A stretch of 11,209 bases of DNA from Dissophora ornata (GCA_025201705.1 MU617535.1:1-11209); one strand, 5' to 3'; counted from the stretch's first letter, positions 1 through 8,510 are shown. Notes: generated by a model not told the origin, from the letters alone. Translations and numbers: made by a program.

Positions 1-1620
1 TTGGTGGTAAATGAAGAGACCAAATGCATCCTTTATATCCACACGCCCCCACCATCCAAATTGGGAATTAGGTCAGCCAAACCGCTCCAGCCTGGCAGGG
101 GTAATGACGTACCTTCCACAGCAGGATAGGTTTTGTATTGCTCGAATCCAAGATGTAGAGAGAAGACTCTTTTCGAGCTTGGGCTAGCTCCCCATCACTC
201 ATGTTTTACTGTAGAACTTGTGGATTGTTCTTCCAAGATGTTGCCCTGAATGACTCGAATGCCAGCTCCTGTTCCTGCCCCCGCTATCTTCCAGACCTTC
301 TCAGATTTCTTTTTACTTTTTGCTGTCGCTGTTACCGGTATTGCCATTGATGCTGGCGTGAAATGATCGCTCCCAGGTGTGTCTGGAGGAGAGGGAGCCT
401 AGAAACAACTGTAGCTGTTGTGGATTTGTCCTCTGTTTGTCGCGGCATTCTTGTTTCGCAGAGAGCGTGTCCTTGAATGTGCCCGTCTGGAGGATCCAGA
501 GGACCCAGAGGTGGGCTCAAATCGAAAGTCAGACTGCCCACTTTCTGACGACGATTGTTGTTGTCGCGTACCATGACCTAGATTGGGTGCCGTAGCACGA
601 TCAGCAAGTGCAGTCCACACACTTGAAATACCACTTTTTTTGAACTCTTGCCACTGTACCCCTCCATCACTTCTATCCTGCTTGGAAAAGGTCTCCTGCC
701 TCTGTCATTTGTCGCAATTCAGCCGCATCTTACGCACTCGGACATGTGTGGAGCTTGATGACCAGACTTGTCGGATCTTGAATGAGGACTGGAAGTTTCA
801 GCGGCAGCACCGGTACGGATGTGCTCAGATCCTAGCTGGCTGTATTCTGCTCAACACTAGGAACGGCCAGGTGGTGATAGTCAACGCAGTGGAGGTATAT
901 GGACGAACACCGATGGTCGACGCTCATTGCGAGTCGTTTGGAGTGAAAAAGGGTGTGCCAGTCCAGACTTCTCTGCCGAAAGGACCAGATGCACTACAAG
1001 GACGTTTGGTCGATAAAGCTGGGGCCTGGGGCTGAAGGTGAAAGATTTATCATCGGGACCCAGTCGTTTGATGCTTTGGTCACACTCTCGGTCCGACTGG
1101 ATGCACCCCGCCGAGGTTCTGTCGGTGCAAACACCGGAGTCATTGGAACTCGGGAAGGCCCTCAACCAAGACGAGAAGGTGTGGCGTATCAGCAACAGCA
1201 ACACTCAACATCAACTCCGTCAACTTAAGACGACCCATTGACGTATTTGCTCTGTCGAGCCTGTTCCTCTGATCAAGGATCACTCAATGCAGCCGTGTTC
1301 TGTATGGACCTACTGTGACCACGGGCAATCGGGAGATGGCCTCCAGGCGTCGATACTGTTCCACGCCATTTCGATGGCGGTGTAAAATGATGGCGACGCC
1401 GCTGTCCTCCAGCTTTCCACGGAGAAGGGATGTCGACAAAATTGCTCCACCAACACCATCCTCGGCAATCGCCGGCTCAGTCGGCATTTGGAAGTATTGG
1501 CAAACCACCTTTCCAGCTACTTCAAAGTCCCCGACGAGAACGTCCTCCAAGCTGTTTTCCATCGACCAGAGAATTGATTGGCGCCATTCATTTCCTTTAT
1601 TTAAAAAATAAATATTGGGA
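1..1620. other. No recognised gene; scattered coding-like but broken reading frames
   Basis: I recognise no protein family here and see no RNA gene. Several frames of 60-150 codons are open on both strands and overlap each other, so most must be chance. Two stretches look more protein-like than the rest. On the plus strand, about 740-1240, plausible sequence moves through all three frames. On the minus strand, 1655-1284, there is an acidic, hydrophobic-patterned frame of 123 codons opened by a non-ATG codon. Neither has a convincing start, splice sites or a known motif. Decayed coding DNA or transposon debris is the likeliest reading. Confidence 0.4.
583..1241 (+). pseudogene. Possible frameshifted remnant of an unknown gene
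   Basis: Protein-like sequence appears to pass between frames. Frame A (583-1035) contains the run LDDQTCRILNEDW followed by LLNTRNGQVVIVNAVEVYGR, with alternating hydrophobic residues typical of beta strands. From about 985 a second frame reads YKDVWSIKLGPGAEGERF. From about 1100 a third frame reads HPAEVLSVQTPESLELGKAL and stops at 1241. No GT-AG pair clearly joins the frames, so frameshift decay is more likely than splicing. I do not recognise the family. It could be a fragment of a mobile-element protein, or coincidence in a GC-balanced region with few stops. Confidence 0.18.
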
Positions 1621-1628
1621 ATATACAT

Positions 1629-1645
1629 TTGAGCTCGGAGCTCAA
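1629..1645. repeat. 17-bp perfect inverted repeat with a one-base centre
   Basis: The sequence TTGAGCTC, one G, then GAGCTCAA is perfectly dyad symmetric. It lies 16 bp before a 12-bp tandem duplication (1661-1684) and about 70 bp before the left arm of the longer inverted-repeat element. It could be a protein-binding dyad or part of a degraded transposon end. Confidence 0.5.
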
Positions 1646-1660
1646 CGCAGGTCAAATAAA

Positions 1661-1684
1661 CAAGGGTGAAAACAAGGGTGAAAA
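1661..1684. repeat. 12-bp perfect tandem duplication
   Basis: The unit CAAGGGTGAAAA occurs twice in direct succession (1661-1672 and 1673-1684). A near copy, TCAAGGGTCAAAAT, lies at about 2306-2319, just outside the right arm of the 1717-2299 inverted-repeat element. Related sequence therefore flanks both sides of that element. Confidence 0.7.
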
Positions 1685-1716
1685 CAAAAGAGTTGGTTGG
1701 TCAACTTATTTTACAG

Positions 1717-2299
1717 ATGTCCACTCAAATGGTGCCTTGGTCAACTCATGTTTTGTGCGCGACCAAAATAAAAGCAGACTGGATCATCCATCCTATTTTT
1801 CTTCCTAGCCTGTGTCCAATGCGGATCCAGGAGAGGGCGTCGGGTTATCAGTGCTGTTGCTCCTCTGCGGATCAAGCGATCGTTCCGGGTAGTGTTGGAG
1901 GTGTTGCGCTATCGGCATTGTTGCACCGCTGTGGATCAGTCGTTCTTTCGGAACTCAGCCAGATTGCAACTCGGGGGCGCGCATTGACAACGCTCTGGCC
2001 CCTGTCTATTGCTGCCCAATCCAATGAGAACACTGAACGGACATGCTCAAGGCATCGGGCCTCAAGTTGTTGTATGATTGCAGAGCTCAATGGCATACGA
2101 TCATAACATCCGAACAGTATTTGTTGGATCCCTTTGCAAAGGGCTGTATCAATCGCAGATAATGCAACACTTTGCATGGCTACGTGAGGTGAGAGGTGCA
2201 GAGATCAAGTGCAGGCATACGGTTTGCGCCGTTTGTTTTGTGTGGACATTTTTTTTCTTTTTTACGCTTCGTGTGTTGCCCCGCCATTTGAGTGGACAT
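1717..2299. mobile_element. Putative MITE-like element bounded by 16-bp perfect terminal inverted repeats
   Basis: ATGTCCACTCAAATGG at 1717-1732 is repeated exactly in inverse orientation at 2284-2299, enclosing 583 bp. Just outside both arms the sequence ACAG recurs in the matching orientation with a 3-nt offset, so the similarity may extend outward. A partial third copy (GTCTACTCAAATG) lies at 2334-2346, and ten bases of the motif recur at 5103-5112. From memory, ATTTGAGTGGACA-like words are common in Tc1/mariner terminal repeats of fungi, where TA target sites are used. I see no clean target-site duplication and no DDE transposase. A minus-strand frame (2177-1872) fills part of the interior. 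A non-autonomous or truncated element is the best guess. Confidence 0.35.
1872..2177 (-). CDS. Hypothetical 101-aa ORF inside the inverted-repeat element
   Basis: An ATG-initiated frame of 101 codons occupies the middle of the 1717-2299 element. The translation begins MQSVALSAIDTALCKGIQQI and has a mixed, globular-like composition in its first 60 residues, then becomes polar. I recognise no domain. In particular there is no DDE/DDD catalytic signature, so it is not an obvious transposase. The plus strand of the same interval is also open (1666-2106), which weakens the case for either. It may be a residue of a gene carried or eroded within the element, or chance. Confidence 0.15.
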   Translation of the reverse strand: MQSVALSAIDTALCKGIQQILFGCYDRMPLSSAIIQQLEARCLEHVRSVFSLDWAAIDRGQSVVNARPRVAIWLSSERTTDPQRCNNADSATPPTLPGTIA

Positions 2300-2690
2300 T
2301 TGCTGTCAAGGGTCAAAATTGAATTGCAGTCTGGTCTACTCAAATGTTTATCCCCTTCCAAAAAATAATCATCCGATGTATAATAAATTCAATATTCCAC
2401 AAAACATCTCAAGAGTCCAGAGTCGAAGACGGCAGCAGGTCAACAGTAATCCATTCAAGAAAAGTTGTGGCGATCTTGTCACGCTTGGCTTTGGGATAAG
2501 GGCAGCGTCGATTGTGTTTCGAGTAGACTTCATTGTAAACGGTACGATCCGATCTAATGTGGTAGGTAAGAGTCGATTTTTATCGCAATTGGGCACGAGG
2601 CGGTGGAACCGCCAAACGCGGTTGCCTTCGGACAGGATGCGATAAACTTCAAAATGTTTCTCCCAGCGGCCTATCATTAATAGCAATAAT
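2300..2690. other. Intergenic region without recognised gene
   Basis: A minus-strand frame (2686-2369) opens near the permease 3' side and contains runs such as TMKSTRNTIDAALIPKP, but no family is recognisable. The plus strand overlaps it with an equally long frame. AATAAA-type sequence occurs at about 2381. No structured RNA or repeat stands out apart from the partial repeat copy at 2334-2346. Confidence 0.35.
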
Positions 2691-2971
2691 AGTCCATTAA
2701 TGAGGAGGAGTGAGGCCTACATCCGTCAATGACTGAGTACTATACCTGGTATATTGAGCAGAGGGTCCTGCTCGGAAGATAACATTGTCTGATAAGCCTG
2801 GTGTACTCAAAGAGGAATTGCTCATGCCAGTATCCACCATGGACGTCACGTCTGAGTGATAGGAATCACGCGGTTCTCTGGATGTGTTAAAGTCAGCCTT
2901 GAAGCTTGCTTCGCGGACCAAAGTGCTTGAGGGAACTTCATATTCATACTCATCATCACAGCTCACCTTCA

Positions 2972-4872
2972 CTAAGTGAGGAACTTCACGACCTTCTTCC
3001 ACAAAGGTCCGTGGGGCTTCAAGTCCTCTTTGTCAGATTCTGTGGGAATGAAGCGGCCAGTATCAAGATCGGCCTCCTCGGCCTTGACCATCTTGGTCTT
3101 GCGAATAAACTTGTAGGAGAAGAACAGAATAGGGGACATCACCCAAGGGAACCAGGCGCCCAAAAGACCTTGAGCATAGCTTTCACGGGCAGAATGGTAA
3201 TCATCGATCTGCTGAGGAGTGGCGTTAGGACCAGGGTCCTGAGGAGGGTTGGCGATAGACAGGCCGCACGTGGCGATGATGCAGCAGACACCAATGACTG
3301 TGCCCAAGATGTTGCCATATGGGTATCCCCAGGAAATATAGGGCAAGTCGCTGACGGAACGGCCCTGCTTCTTCCAGCAGTAGCGGAAACGGAAGTGGAG
3401 GAGGAGAATAAAGGTCCAGGTCTGGAAAATAATAGATGCAATCATCGAGACGAACCAATGGAAGACAACACCAGAGCCAACAAAGATCGTGATCAAGGAC
3501 AAGCACGAGCAGGCGGTGACGACGGAAAGAGCAACCAATGGGACACCACGCGAGTTGGTGTAACCAATCCACTTGTGGGCCCAGCCATTGCGAGAGAGCG
3601 AGAAGAGCATGCGAGTGGCGACGTAGAAATCAGCGTTGATAGCCGAGAGGATCGAGGTGAAGATCACAGCATTCATGTAGTGTGCAGCAGAGTCCATTCC
3701 AGCCTTAGCAAAGACGATGGTGAAAGGAGCCTTGGCGGTCGAAGAGGTGACATTCAACAGCGAGGGGTCGTCGTTGGGGACAATGGATCCGAGCAAGAAG
3801 ATTGAAACGAGGTAGAAAAAGACGATACGGAACAGGACAAGGTTGACAGCCTTGGGGACGTGCTTGTGGGGATTACGGCACTCGGCAGCAGTAACGCCAG
3901 TCACCTCGATGCCTTCATAGGCGTAACCAACTGAGACCAAGGTTGTTAAGAACCCCAAGAAACCGCCCTTGAAGGGAGCCCCAGGGATGTGCCAGGCATG
4001 CATACCATACTTGACGCCTCCGAGAACACCAGCGTCCACCAAGATTCCGCAGATAATGAACATGATGATGGTGATGACCTTGGGGAGGGAGAACCAGTAC
4101 TCGAGCTCACCGTATGTCTTGACACCAGCCAAGTTGATGGCGGTCATGACCAGAATAATGATGAGGGGGACTATCCACACGGGGAAGTTGGAATCTTCAG
4201 GCAACCAGAAACCGATGACAACAGCTGAGGCTGAAAGCTCGGCAGGAATAGTCAAGGCCCAGTTGATAAAGTACATCCACGTCATCTGGAAGGAGAACGC
4301 TTCGTCAAAGACGCGTCCACCCCAGGTATTGAAGGCGCCGGGGAGAGGTAACAGAGTGGCGATCTCAGCGACGGCTTGACAGACAAAGACTACCCACAAA
4401 CCTACGATGGCATAGGAAAGCACTTCAGAACAAAGGCAGCAAATAAGGAAGCGTTAGCACAGAGCATGATGAGCGGGGAGGGTTAAAAAGACGCTGATTA
4501 AAAAGAGATTGAACAATGATGGCAAGATTACTTACAGGCACCTCCTGGACCAGCCGTTGCAATGGTCGAACCAGAGGTCAAGAAGAGACCGGTGCCGATG
4601 GTACACGAGATAGCAATCATGGTCATGTGGCGGAGTCGGAGATCGCGCTTGAGACCCTGCTGCTCAGCAGCGAGGACCTCCTGGGGCTCGATGTCTGGCA
4701 TATGGTCGATCTCGCGGTTCCCCATCATGTTATCTTCGGTCTCGCAGCTGTCCATCATGTTATCTTCGATCTCGCCGTTCTCCATCATGTCATCTTCGAC
4801 TTCGTATATAGACATGTCATCTTCGATTTCGTATATGGACATCATGTCATCTTCGGCGTCGTATGTAGACAT
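2972..4872 (-). CDS. Amino acid permease, YAT/AAP family (two exons)
   Basis: Fungal amino acid/proton symporter of the APC superfamily, expected in the plasma membrane with about 12 helices. Exon 1 (4872-4536) and exon 2 (4422-2972) join across a 113-nt intron to give 595 residues, a usual length. Helix 1 (about 83-102) carries the family signature RHMTMIAISCTIGTGLF, and the splice restores GPGGALLSYAIVG in helix 2. Other landmarks are PLPGAF after helix 2, YEGIEVTGVTAAECRNP, and the RMLFSLSRNGWAHK loop. The C terminus, PLWKKVVKFLT, resembles family ends. The start is the first ATG after an in-frame TAA 30 nt upstream. The first 59 residues are an unusual run of six acidic decapeptide repeats. 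Substrate cannot be read from sequence. A tail-like frame continues past the stop in another phase (2697-3002). Confidence 0.93.
4423..4535 (-). other. Spliceosomal intron of the amino acid permease
   Basis: On the minus strand the donor is T|GTAAGT (GT at 4535-4534) and the acceptor is CTGAAG| (AG at 4424-4423). A branch-point-like CTAAC lies about 30 nt before the acceptor. Removal restores an uninterrupted, family-typical GGALLSYAIVG reading. AAG is a less favoured acceptor than CAG or TAG, but the reading-frame match is exact. Confidence 0.88.
4696..4872 (-). repeat. Six tandem 30-nt repeats coding an acidic decapeptide
   Basis: Residues 1-59 of the permease are six units beginning at positions 1, 11, 20, 30, 40 and 50. 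The consensus is M-x-x-x-E-[I/V/T]-E-D-[D/N]-M, for example MSIYEIEDDM and MENGEIEDNM. One unit is nine residues long. The DNA units are degenerate and share the plus-strand word CATCATGT(T/C)ATCTTCG. The array lies in the cytosolic N-terminal tail, where fungal permeases usually carry trafficking and ubiquitination signals. Confidence 0.85.
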
Positions 4873-5030
4873 GGTTGGCGATATCTGTAATTACGTACGG
4901 AACGGAAGGTGATTATTGACGGAGAATATTAAAGTGCAACGGAAAGGGAGAAGGGGGTAGGGGTATGGATGGATTAATGTGCGGAACAAAGTGAAGAGAA
5001 AAATAATCACGAGGGGGAGGGATAGAGTTG

Positions 5031-5038
5031 TATTTATA
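5031..5038 (-). promoter_or_regulatory. Probable TATA box of the amino acid permease
   Basis: TATAAATA on the minus strand lies about 160 bp upstream of the permease ATG. The space between is C-rich on the minus strand, like fungal promoter/5' UTR sequence. CCAAT words on the minus strand occur farther upstream, at about 5125-5129 and 5236-5240. The transcription start is not defined by the sequence. Confidence 0.5.
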
Positions 5039-5401
5039 CGCGGATAGGCAATGTGTCAATTCCACCTGCTGGTGGAGGGACAAGTTACGGATATTATGCA
5101 CTATTTGAGTGGGGCGCAGTGGTCATTGGCTGCCGCGCCCTTTCCTCTGTGCGTCTGGACAGGCCGGAGCGATGCTCCCAGAGCGACACTTTCATACTGA
5201 TGCCATTGCTAACGGGCAAACAAGCAAGCGGCTTTGATTGGGCATGTTGAAGAAAATCCTTTTTTTTTCATCGTCTATTGTGTTGAAATACGCTTGGGCA
5301 CTGATCGTCCAAGAGAATCAAGTCACGAATTTCTCCGAAAACTCAATTTCTCCAACGGATACACTGTAACCAGCAGATGCGGGGTGTGAAGGAAGAACCA
5401 C

Positions 5402-5788
5402 TCATTGCTGCACCAAAAATGGACCTCTTGAGAGGTGGAGCACACCCATTGGCCAAGGTATTTTTTTTCTGTAAAGTAACATAGCAATGATGTCCTCATT
5501 AGCTTCTCCGGACGATGTGCGTGCCAGGTAATCTGGTGTGCGATGCCGAGATGATGTCCACCACGGCCAGGAAGCAGTCCGCGTCAATACAAATTTCTCC
5601 AAGCGTGCACAGACCAATGTCACCTTATCAGTGATCATATTCCACTTCAGACCATTCCCATCCATGAGCGATTTCCGTCGCTTTGGCCTTGGGGCCATTA
5701 AAGCTGACCGTTGGGGCTGCTCTCCAGAATCGTCTGAACCATTGAGCCTGTGACATTCGCGCGCCCTCCAATCGACAAAATCATCCAA
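5402..5788 (-). CDS. Hypothetical 128-aa ORF, possibly a remnant
   Basis: An ATG-initiated frame begins MDDFVDWRARECHRLNGSDD and contains a basic PRPKRRKS patch resembling a nuclear localisation signal. No domain is recognised. Part of the same strand (about 5480-5620) reads in another frame as LGEICIDADCFLAVVDIISA, which looks equally or more protein-like. This suggests a frameshifted remnant rather than an intact gene. It is about 360 bp upstream of the permease TATA box on the same strand, and no introns or promoter were identified. Confidence 0.2.
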   Translation of the reverse strand: MDDFVDWRARECHRLNGSDDSGEQPQRSALMAPRPKRRKSLMDGNGLKWNMITDKVTLVCARLEKFVLTRTASWPWWTSSRHRTPDYLARTSSGEANEDIIAMLLYRKKIPWPMGVLHLSRGPFLVQQ

Positions 5789-5968
5789 TCATCCGGCCTA
5801 TCTAATGTCTTCTCGAAAGAAGACGGCTCAGCTTGCCATCAGTCGGCTTCTCATCCCATGACAGGAAGATCGGCTGTACAGAATACAGCGCAAGCCACGG
5901 CGTTCCATCTGTGATAACAACAAGGCATGTTTGTATCACTCTTCATTGGCGACATTCAATCTAATCCA

Positions 5969-6059
5969 ACTACTCTTTTTCCCATTTTCATTTTTGCTTT
6001 TTCTTTTTCTCGCCTATATTTCTTTTTCCATTTTTTCTTTCCTTTCTTTCTTTTTTCGT
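5969..6059 (+). repeat. Long pyrimidine-rich tract
   Basis: About 90 nt are almost entirely T and C on the plus strand, with many T5-T6 runs. Such tracts occur upstream of fungal transcription starts and can also arise by slippage. No gene is evident immediately downstream, so its role is unknown. Confidence 0.7.
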
Positions 6060-6486
6060 TGCGGATGATGTTGTTGTGGCCGAGAGTTTTTTTGTCGGAT
6101 GGGAGTGGGGCGGCAGTTTAGAATAGTATAGGCAGGATATGGATGTCGTCAGTTTCCAGGGCTTCTTGCTCACAGCGGCAACGATCAATACATCGTCATT
6201 ACCAGGGAATGAAGCAAGGCTTATTACCTCTCACGGCCACTTCCACAGCGTGACTCGCCCCAAGCAATCGATGCGTCGACTGGCCTTGAGGTGAAGCCTG
6301 GGATCGGACGTGGGACAATGTGAAGTCAGTGTCGATTCAGAGCTTTCCTGTGTGTCACCAAAAATACAAATCAAACAAACAACACGTCAACATCAGTCAG
6401 CACAGCACATCACAGAATAATTAAAATGATATACCGACCGAAGGGTTGGAATCGCTTTGCTTTAAAGAGATCCATGTATGCGGTGT

Positions 6487-6623
6487 GGAAGAAAGCGAGA
6501 GAAGGCAAAGTGAGAAAGAGAGGGTGTGTGCGTGTGTATGAGAAGAGGCGAGAGAGAAAGTGTGGTGTGGAGAGTGAAAGTCGATGAAAATCGAGATGAA
6601 AAGAAATGAAAGGTGTGAGAAAA
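6487..6623 (+). repeat. Purine-rich tract with GA/GT simple-sequence character
   Basis: About 135 nt are dominated by G and A on the plus strand, with a GTGTGTGCGTGTGT interruption at about 6524-6538. The minus strand is correspondingly pyrimidine-rich, as in promoter tracts. With the opposite-polarity tract at 5969-6059, this gives marked strand asymmetry across the intergenic region. Confidence 0.65.
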
Positions 6624-7050
6624 CCAGGCCGTCGAAGGCAGTATTTATTACAACGAGCAGGGCGATCTCCTCCTACACAGGATGTTATGGGAGGGTGGTG
6701 GGTGGGGATGTTTTTCACCACTTGTTGAATGCGTTAATTAGCAAACGTCGTTGAAGCAAATTCTCTCACAAGCATCATGCGTACTCCGCGTCGATGACGG
6801 TGTGCCTGTGTGGCTACCTACTCACGTCTTCATTTCGCACACAATAAGTGTCTCGGCATCCTGGAAAAGCGATCAGGAGATATAAATTCACTCCTCTTTA
6901 TTTCATCTTGAAAAGGCTCCACAGCGCCAGAATCTGTTGATCTGATAAGCGGTATGTAGCCCCTTAAAAGTTGAATGTGCCCATGTATGACTGGACCTGT
7001 TTACCCATAGTCGGGGGGTTCTAGCCATCAATGTTCGCCAACTTATTCGG

Positions 7051-7068
7051 ATCGACACGCGTGTCGAT
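7051..7068. promoter_or_regulatory. 18-bp perfect palindrome
   Basis: ATCGACACGCGTGTCGAT is perfectly self-complementary with no spacer. An uninterrupted dyad of this length in non-coding DNA suggests a binding site for a dimeric regulator. It lies about 120 bp beyond the 3' end of the CRN pseudogene. The regulator and its target are unknown. Confidence 0.4.
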
Positions 7069-7189
7069 AATGAAGCCTAGCAATGCTACTTGCGTGCTAT
7101 AAAATTCGCACTAATCCACGTTGATGATATGTTTGGCTTTTGTGAGACGCTCGAAGCTTGGGCCTGTTTTTCATCCTGCACAAGCATCA

Positions 7190-8503
7190 TCAGTACGGGT
7201 TCGTTTTGATCTGGGTATCGCGTCCATCATCTTGCTCAAACACATGCTGCATTTCTTCCTTCCAGTTTTCGTCTTCGAAGTCGATCTTTGTCTGTATGCG
7301 GCCAACTCGAACGACGGGTGGCTCATTAATCACTCTGGTGTCCACTGATTCCATCCTACACTCGACAAAAGTCCATCGGAATGCATCAGTGACAATTCCA
7401 TATGATAGCAGAGGTGTCAATTTGCCATTACTTTGGCAATTCTGATCGATAACGTCGCCTCCACTTGAGCCACGTTCTGGGGTAAACCTTCTTTAAACGT
7501 TAATGGTTGCTTGACCTCGGCGACACCCACCATGCCCAATTGGGCTGCTAACTTGGACTCAATCAGATAGTCAACTGGTCCATTACCCCAAGATCATGAG
7601 ATACACTTCTCCGCAACAAGTTGAAGGTCGGGAAAAATAGTCACGGCAGCCATTAGGAAAGGGCAAACGAATCTTGTTGTACAGGCCTCGTTCAAAAACG
7701 GCATAGAATTCTGGGCCAACCTGAGAGACGCAGTCAGATCATCCAGTACGGCCATTTGATCTTTTGTTTTGCAGACAATGCGTCCAACTTCCATCTTGCC
7801 AAATCCATTGACCCCGAGCCTAGCCTGGATATCGGCGAGTGTGAACTGCAAAAATCCTTTGCGTGGAAACTCAAGGCTTACGACGAGCGTTGGTGTAGAT
7901 GTTGATGGATTAGCCTGGATATTCGTCCTGAGAATCGCCCGCAGCTCATAGTCGTCTTGTGGACGGAAAACGCCTTCCTTAGGAAATAATTCGCACAGAG
8001 GGTGCTCAATGGCAATGCCTCGACGTTCACGGCTTACACTCGGTATTGACGTGAAAATGTGCGTTCGGAGCTCGTCTAAGGTTGCAGCTTTTGGACAAGT
8101 TTTTCACACAGGCCGCATCGAAGTATAGCCTTTGATAATGAGCAAGAACTTATTCTCTGTAACAAAATATATAAAATCTGAATTACAGCAACTCGTCATT
8201 ACCTGCTTGCAGGATCTGGTTTAATAGAAGGCGCTGGACAGGGACATGGTCTGTTTTCTTTGCTTGTGGTGCATTGCCGAAAACCTCGGAAATCTCGTCA
8301 GCTGCAGATAGCTCCAGAGTGGTTTCGAGAGAGTCAAGCGAGATGATCTTGTCCTTATCCACAGCGACAAGGGGGATGGAGACCTTCCAGAGGGCGAGAC
8401 TGTTCTTTCTTAATTAGCTTCTTGAAGTCGACAGTGTCATCAGAAAAATGATGTTTTGTTCACACCGACTAAATTGCATTGACCCATTTTCTAACAAGTG
8501 CAT
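7190..8503 (-). pseudogene. Crinkler (CRN) family pseudogene: ubiquitin-like header plus PD-(D/E)XK-like nuclease domain
   Basis: CRN proteins are modular, effector-like proteins of oomycetes and early-diverging fungi. The header reads DDTVDFKKLIKKE (about 8445-8404), then LALWKVSIPL (8398-8369), ISLDSLETTLELSAADEISE and DHVPVQRL. A 46-nt intron (8157-8202) links it to NKFLLIIKGY. A middle part contains RPQDDYELRAIL, then FLNEACTTRF. The nuclease-like part has GNGPVDY (Asp codon 7570-7572) and VAEVKQ (Glu 7516-7518, Lys 7510-7512), then YGIVTDAFRW. Damage: frameshift near 8450 and loss of about a dozen residues plus a frame change at about 8401-8404; in-frame TGA at 8104-8106 and 7594-7596; frame change at about 7430-7434. 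Domain order is normal for CRN-REase proteins as I recall them. The start (ATG 8503) is uncertain. Still-visible motifs suggest recent inactivation. Confidence 0.75.
8157..8202 (-). other. Intron retained in the CRN pseudogene
   Basis: On the minus strand, GCAG|GTAATG opens and TTTTGTTACAG|AG closes a 46-nt AT-rich intron. Joining the flanks gives an unbroken NQILQAENKFLLIIKGY, matching the frame on both sides. Intact splice sites in a broken gene fit recent loss of function and argue against a processed retrocopy. Confidence 0.75.
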
Positions 8504-8510
8504 TTTTTCC

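Larger units (their letters stand above)
5040..7189. other. Gene-poor interval between permease and CRN pseudogene
   Basis: Apart from the separately listed orphan ORF, tracts and palindrome, I see no gene. A tiny plus-strand frame (6426-6587, 53 codons) follows an A/C-rich leader-like stretch (6360-6425). Its Lys/Arg-rich product simply mirrors the purine-rich DNA, so I do not call it a gene. No tRNA, rRNA or transposase signature is visible. Confidence 0.45.

Noticed and set aside
130..160. GCTCGAATCC resembling a tRNA B box
   Set aside because: No A box at the right distance and no cloverleaf pairing around it.
1697..1746. TTGGTCAACT repeated at 1697-1706 and 1737-1746 as a target-site duplication
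   Set aside because: The two copies straddle the left arm of the inverted-repeat element rather than its two ends, so they cannot be its target duplication.
2906..3805. 299-aa plus-strand ORF opposite the permease
   Set aside because: It is a hydrophilic, Arg/Asp/Gly-rich antisense shadow of the permease, which has clear family motifs on the minus strand.
4696..4872. Repeat array considered as CRISPR-like
   Set aside because: Units are contiguous, degenerate and in frame within an exon; there are no unique spacers.
6426..6587. 53-aa basic ORF after a leader-like A/C-rich stretch
   Set aside because: Lys/Arg content follows from the purine-rich DNA; no motif and no conservation evidence.
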